The notes beneath the pieces are model-generated. The model was not told the origin of the DNA and did no database searches. It worked only from the letters and a program-made list of their open reading frames with translations. DNA of 64,000 nt, from NCBI GenBank assembly GCA_000727475.1, contig KL647311.1:1475017-1539016 (forward strand), read 5' to 3'. Position numbers and translations under genes: made by a program. Shown here in pieces: positions 58,374 through 64,000 of this stretch. The stretch comes from Sarcocystis neurona. Lineage: Eukaryota; Apicomplexa; Conoidasida; Eucoccidiorida; Sarcocystidae. Each line of letters starts with the position of its first letter. Position 1 is the stretch's first letter.

Positions 58374-59814
58374 CTGTACACCTGTCCCTGTGAGAGAATG
58401 ACGGGAAGAGGCATGTGTAGGTGTAGCATTGACATAGCGACCACTGGCAGTTTTTTTTTGTGTCTCTGTCTGTGAGAAAAAAGCGGTTGTCGCGACAGGT
58501 ACGGGAAAAAGTTACGGCTGCGGTATATCTGCATGTCTATGTGATGAGCAAAGAAACGTTTCTGTATCCGTACATTTGTGTATACGCAGGCAAAAATCGT
58601 GTTCGTACGTACAAATACATCTGTACTGTTTCGTGTGAAAAGACGTGTACGTAGTACACCAAGACGCGCCTCTATATGTGTATGCGCGTCTGTACGTGTA
58701 AGCGTGAATACGGGTGGGCAGGAGAAGCGTGTGCGTGTGCACGGCGTAGACGTGTGTAAATACTCACGTGACGTTCCGGCGACCACCTGCATGCAGACAG
58801 ACTTGTGGATTCACGCAGTTGTGATGTGTAGTGCGCGTCTTCGAGAGGAAATGCCGCAGCAGTTTCGAAGAAAGTGTTACCGGGGAAGTGTGGAGAGCAA
58901 GCTGTAGGACATGCAGCGACAGCGGAGCGCGCTGCGCGAAGAAGTCAGCAGCAGCAGAGAACGAGGAACTGCAGCTGGGCGCGAAGGGAAGAGCAGCAAG
59001 AGATTGACGGGGGTGTTGATGCTGCAAGAGTGTAACAGCGGGAGCAGACGGAGCTGCTCGAGCAGCCGCAGCAGCACACGCGCTGTCGCCGCTTAGCACC
59101 AGGACAAGCTGCACGTGTTCACAAGAGGACAACGTGAACATGTGTGCGTGTGTGGATGCGCTGACGTGTTGGTCCGAATGGCTGTGTGCGCGTAAGGCGG
59201 CAGGCATACTGCGTCGTGGCAGCTCTAGTGACGATCAGCAAAAGAGAGTGTAGTCGTCGCACCTTTCCACAGAACTGATGTTGGTGGAATACTGTTGCGG
59301 TTGGGGAACAGCAGCAGGAAGTACGCGTATGAGTGAGCAAACGGTTGCGGCAGCACCACAGACGCTGTTTCGGGATGGGAGGAACAAGCCGAACTTGCTG
59401 GGGACTAGCTGCGTAGCATAGCTACGGCGTACAGTAGAAGAAGCAGAGGATTCATGAGCTGCGTCTGTACACTTCACATTTATATATATACGTATGCCTG
59501 GATGTTGGTATACTCGTGTAATGTGTGTACGAACATACATATAGATATATTTACGTAGATCTACGTATACATACACATATGTGTACGTGTCGCTGACACG
59601 TGTGTGTATATATGTGTGCGTCTTCAGAAATGCATTTGTGCACATAAAAGTGGCCACTGCGTGAAATGCCATGACATGTGAGCCAGTGTACCTCAAAGCA
59701 GACAGGACGGCGAGGGAACCGCGTCGTGGAAGCTCGTTCAAACAGGAATAGAGGTTGTCAATTTGATAGACAGCTAGCATTTAGATTCAGCGTCTAGTAG
59801 ACGTCTTAGGAGGT

Positions 59815-59966
59815 GACGAAAGGAAGCAGAAAAGAGATGCGGAGAGAGGGGGAGGCATGAAGGCAAGAGCCTGTCCATTTTGACGTTGTCCACGACAAAA
59901 GGAAGCAGAAAACAGAGGCGGGAGAGGCGAAAGCGAAAAGGCAAGAGCCTGTCAACTTTCACGTAG
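59815..59966. repeat. Two tandem copies of an approximately 79-bp unit
   Basis: GACGAAAGGAAGCAGAAAA begins at 59815 and its near copy at 59894. Both end with GGCAAGAGCCTGTC. Confidence 0.75.
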
Positions 59967-61240
59967 TATATGTGCAGACCGGCTGTCGGTCATGGCAAAT
60001 TTATAGTAGACATTTCTTCTGCGATGCAGACGACCGTAATCTGGCGACGTCCTATGAGAGAAAAGCCGAAGCGTAAAGGTGGGGTGTGTAAGCGCTGCGG
60101 TAGCAACTTCTGAGTCGTTCGTATCCTCCAGGTTGACTATTACATTATTACTATTTATGAAGTACACGCATTCACGCACGTGTATTATGGGTACGTATAC
60201 ACGTTTATGTGTGTGTAGGTGCAAAACGAATAAATTGTGATAGTCACAAACGTACGAATGTGCACACGTATTTGAAATCCCTGTATACGTATATGTGTAG
60301 TAATACATCCACCGTTGCACCCTCCAATAAACTCAGCGCCGAGTACAAATTACACTTATCTGCGTCTTGCGTTGAAGCAGTGCCGCGCGGCTTCATGCTG
60401 ATAGACATTAATTGATGCCAGTTCTGTTCTGCGAGCTGGCATGGAACATGTTTCGCGCTGCATTACTATGACCACAGCACGCCAGAGCTTGTCAATATCA
60501 ACCCTTCCGTCGACGTCGTGATAGGTTCTACCGTTCGTAACTGTACACTGCGCAGCACGACGTCGGGAGTTAGATCAAGTGTTCGTCTGTTCTCCACGAG
60601 CGTCGACAACTCAATGTACTACTAGTTGACTCTGGTAGCATCAACCGCGAGCCAACAGAGCATAATTGCGCTAGCTCTTCAGTATGGGGGAAGGACACTC
60701 ACAGAAATATATAGAGAATGTATGTAGAGAATTGAATTGTGGTTTTCGTCCTTCTGTCTGCATTCGGGCAGCGTCAACAACCTGCAGCAAAAATTGATTA
60801 TTAGACTTTCCTTGCTGGTTTTTCCGCGTTAAATAAGGACGGTGAGCGCATACTGACTAAAGGATGGCATGAGCACTTGGTGAAGGACGGGCGTGTCACG
60901 CCGGATGAATGCGGTGCAGTACGACCCAATAAACATTTAACAACACACACGAAAGTAGCGCCTGGCATCCTGATAACAACTAGCATACAAAACTTACCAT
61001 TGAACACGCACAGAACTTTTCGCTGATGCGGACGGATGCAGCTGAGCACAAGCACGTAATATAAGTCAACTTTTATTCGTACACCGTGCGTGTCGCAAAC
61101 CAACGCAAATGAGCTTTTCGTAGCTGTGTACCGAACTTTTTCTTGGACTACACGTGTGGGCAACCTGGGATCTACAGGACGGGCTTGTGGGTTCCGGTCT
61201 CACGTGCACCATGCCGAAGAATAACGAGTAACACGAAGGA

Positions 61241-61390
61241 GAATATAACGGACAGTACGGAAATACTGTTCAGTATCTGCTCACAAGGAAGAATACAAGG
61301 GACAGTACGGAAATACTGTTTACTATCTGCTCACAAGGATGAATATAACGGACAGTACGGAAATACTTTTCACTATCTGCACACTGTAGC
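61241..61390. repeat. Three tandem copies of a 50-bp unit
   Basis: Units begin at 61241, 61291 and 61341, each with GGACAGTACGGAAATACT and TATCTGC. The first two share CTCACAAGGA; the third decays at its end. Confidence 0.9.
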
Positions 61391-64000
61391 AAAGAGCGCT
61401 TGTACTCCTCAATAATAATAGCTGATTGTGGTACGTGAACCTCAATTGCTGACGACTGAAGGACATACATACAGAGACAAACATGGTTGTATCGAGCAGG
61501 AAGGAAAGACGCGGAATAATACACGCTAGTACAGAGAGCGGGATTAAAAGACTGTGAAAGAATTTTTCGAACAAACATCTGGACCAGAAAATCCCCAACT
61601 TTTTCTAACTACGGAAGTTTTGGCAATTGAGATACAGCGTAGAAATGCTAAACAGGTTTGCACTTTCTCCGGTAGATGTTGAGCCGGACACATTCCAACG
61701 ACACCTATTGACAGCCGCGGCAGTAAAACGCATCTTTTGTTTCTCCGGTCCAAAGTTTGAGCCCCACTTAAGAGCCACGTTGTGTTTTGTTTTGCTTGAG
61801 AAGAAATGGTCAAAGTTTCTTGTATATTCATCGAGATGGACGCCTCCTTGTCATCTGGAGAGCGCGCTGCTTACTAAGTGGGGCTTCGTCAGTCACGCTG
61901 ACTTCCTTTTTTTCTTGAGTCTACGTATAGGTCTTCTTGTCCGAGTACAACGAATTTGTTCGTCTTTATGTGTGGAATGGGAAACTGCGCGTTCGCTATG
62001 GGAGGTTTGCTATGCGTCATGAAAGAAGCCAGTTCTGCCGGGCAGCTGCGCAAGATTGTTTGGCAAGCTCACTTTAGATACGCCTGTCCCTGTCTACAAC
62101 GACCGCGAGTTTCATATTCGGTATTTAGCCATCTGCTTAAGTATATTTTTACTCCGTTCGCACGATAGAATATGGGGCAGCTTCAGCCTCCATTCTCCCG
62201 AATAATGTTTGTCGAGATAATGTGGTTTACACCGAATTGTGGCATCTTTGAAACGCTCAGCAGGTAGATGCAGAAAATGCATTCAGAAAATCTAGTTGGG
62301 GGCCCAGATGATTTCATTGTTCGTTAATGTTATACCAGTGGAGCGCTGTGGACATACGCGGAGACAATGCTCAGTACCCGAAACACTAAAGATTTTCTAC
62401 ATTTCTAACGCTGTTGCGGGATGTCGTAGTACACTCGCACATTTGCACAATACCACACACCAATGCGTTTTCGCCCGCTGCATTGCAACCACTGTGTCAT
62501 TCCTAGAACCTCTTCGCGCGAAAGGAGAGGTGCCAGAGGTAACACTTGTGGATCATCAAGTCAGAGTCGCAACTGTGTTCGGTGGATTCTGTAAGGAACT
62601 ACACGCGGCTCGCCAAACAGTGTACAGAACTGAACTTAGATGTTAAGCACGGAAGGGCGAGCCATACGTACCTCACTCGGGATCCATGTGGCGAGTGGAG
62701 AGAAAGCGGCCACAGAATACAACGCGACGCGGTAGACCAAACGTTTGGTGCTTCTGGTAGAAAGAGGGAAAGGAGGAATAAGGAATTAAAGTATCTTCTA
62801 TTCTTCGGAAACACGGCAGCGAGGCAGGAAAACGTGTTCTGCACCACCTGGGCCCGTGGAGGCGGATGTGAGAAACGTGCCGTACGCTTATTACGCATCA
62901 GTACGTGACACTAAAAAGGGATTTTTACTATTTCCCACGCTAGCCGTCCTCCCCTTCAGGGGTTAAAGTGCCGGAGAGAGGGGGCAACTGCACACAAGCA
63001 GCGACTACGTGTGGTTGCTCACTCGCACGTGCACGCAGACAACTTGTAGAGTGAAGGCGGCAGTTTTTGCAGTGGTGCGACAATTCATCGGTTACATGAA
63101 TATTCGTGTTGAATTGACTCGAAAAACGCTAGTTGCAGGGAAGTCTGTAGCCAAGAAAGCAATGGAGAAGACCTGAGGCACCCAAATCGGAGAGCCTTTA
63201 CAATATGATCCAGAAGAGGAAGACGGATGTCGTGCACAACGTCGTCCTAGCTGAAGGCGCTACAATTGCCTCAATAGTTTTTCTTCTGTTTTCGCGTCTT
63301 GATGAGCAGTTGCCAGGGGATTTTCACACGATTACAGAAAACACAAAATGAACACTACACACGTAACACACATATCCGCACTTGTCGTGTAGCAAAAGTC
63401 CTCAAAAGCACACGCGGCGGACTGTCGTCTGTTCGTGCACAGTGAAAGGAAATGTTGAAGAGGTGCCCTTGACCCTTCTATTCTCCGTGCACGGAAGGGA
63501 CACTGGTGCACGACGCATTTTCGAGAGCATGGCTAGATGCACATGTTTCTCGAAGGGAGATTCCAGCACGCTACACTACGTGTCGTCTGCGCTCTGTACT
63601 CGAAAATTGTAATGCGGCTTCGTTGCCCTGTAAATCCTGCGTGCAGGTATAACTGGTAAGAATGCGTGGCCTACGCGTCTGTGCGTTGCTTCAGCATATT
63701 CTCTACGGTGTCTCTACACCCAGCGACCCATACACGAGCCATGCGCAGAGTGGTTCTGATATTCGTTTTGCGGACAATTTCGACTAGACAATGTTTTTTG
63801 AACATTGACTATAAATTCATCTGCAACGATCATATCTACACCGGTATGCGTTTACCCAATTATCTACGTGCATGTGTCAATAAAAGTCCACATCTATATG
63901 TAGATATCCCATACGTATGTCTGCGTATGTATGTCCTTGTTTCTGTGTATGGCTGCTAACATGAATAATCCGTAAGCCGTTGAACACTGAACACAAAACC

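Larger units (their letters stand above)
58009..64000. other. Distal stretch without a recognised gene
   Basis: Includes the presumed 3' untranslated region of the ERD2-like gene, a (TG)n run at about 58344-58373 and a mixed CAG-containing segment at 58900-59090. A minus-strand ATG frame beginning at 59780 (MLAVYQIDNLYSCLNELP) looks protein-like for about 30 residues and then meets GTACAC, but no phase-compatible next exon was found. 60.0-64.0 kb has only short frames on both strands, mostly lacking ATG starts and none with a family motif. Confidence 0.4.

Noticed and set aside
62546..62908. 120-codon plus-strand ORF
   Set aside because: Lacks an ATG start and any family motif; no splice partner found.

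Overview
The window looks like nuclear DNA of a coccidian apicomplexan, most likely an Eimeria species. The clues are very frequent CAG/CTG trinucleotide tracts in exons and introns (homopolymeric Gln and Ala runs), abundant TA/TG microsatellites, short exons split by introns of roughly 0.4-2.5 kb, and apicomplexan/plant-flavoured protein families. No species call is justified from sequence alone. Only about 6-7 kb of the 64 kb is convincingly coding.

Layout. (1) A single-exon minus-strand gene at 2559-3053 encodes a small four-helix membrane protein. (2) After about 6 kb with no recognisable gene, a plus-strand gene (9335-15556, five exons) encodes a BuGZ/ZNF207-type double zinc-finger protein; its small last exon carries a GLEBS-like (Bub3-binding) motif. 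(3) 15.6-22.2 kb is mostly repeats, with two weak minus-strand candidates. (4) A large plus-strand gene (22190-36365, eight exons, 1405 codons) encodes a Pus1-type tRNA pseudouridine synthase whose catalytic core is interrupted by hundreds of residues of Gln/Ala/Glu-rich insertion. (5) 36.4-46 kb holds an unrecognised three-exon 3' gene fragment (39662-40851) and some weaker ORFs. (6) A plus-strand gene (46086-58008, nine exons, 392 codons) encodes an ERD2/KDEL-receptor-like seven-helix protein of the plant ERD2-like type with a low-complexity N-terminus. (7) 58-64 kb shows no recognisable gene, only tandem repeats and scattered short ORFs.

The three large gene models were built by eye: every junction uses GT-AG, the phases agree across all 19 introns, and the joined exons follow the motif order of their families. 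They encode unrelated housekeeping functions (spindle/kinetochore, tRNA modification, secretory pathway) and do not form a pathway.

The most unusual structural signal is the placement of the trinucleotide repeats. In about half of the introns a CTG tract sits immediately upstream of the 3' splice site. In three introns a CAG tract also lies just after the 5' splice site, so the transcript could fold into a CAG:CUG stem that brings the splice sites together. Other signals are a perfect 41-bp inverted repeat inside a Pus1 intron and a dispersed palindromic GTGTACGTAC(AC) motif that also forms a 31-bp minisatellite.
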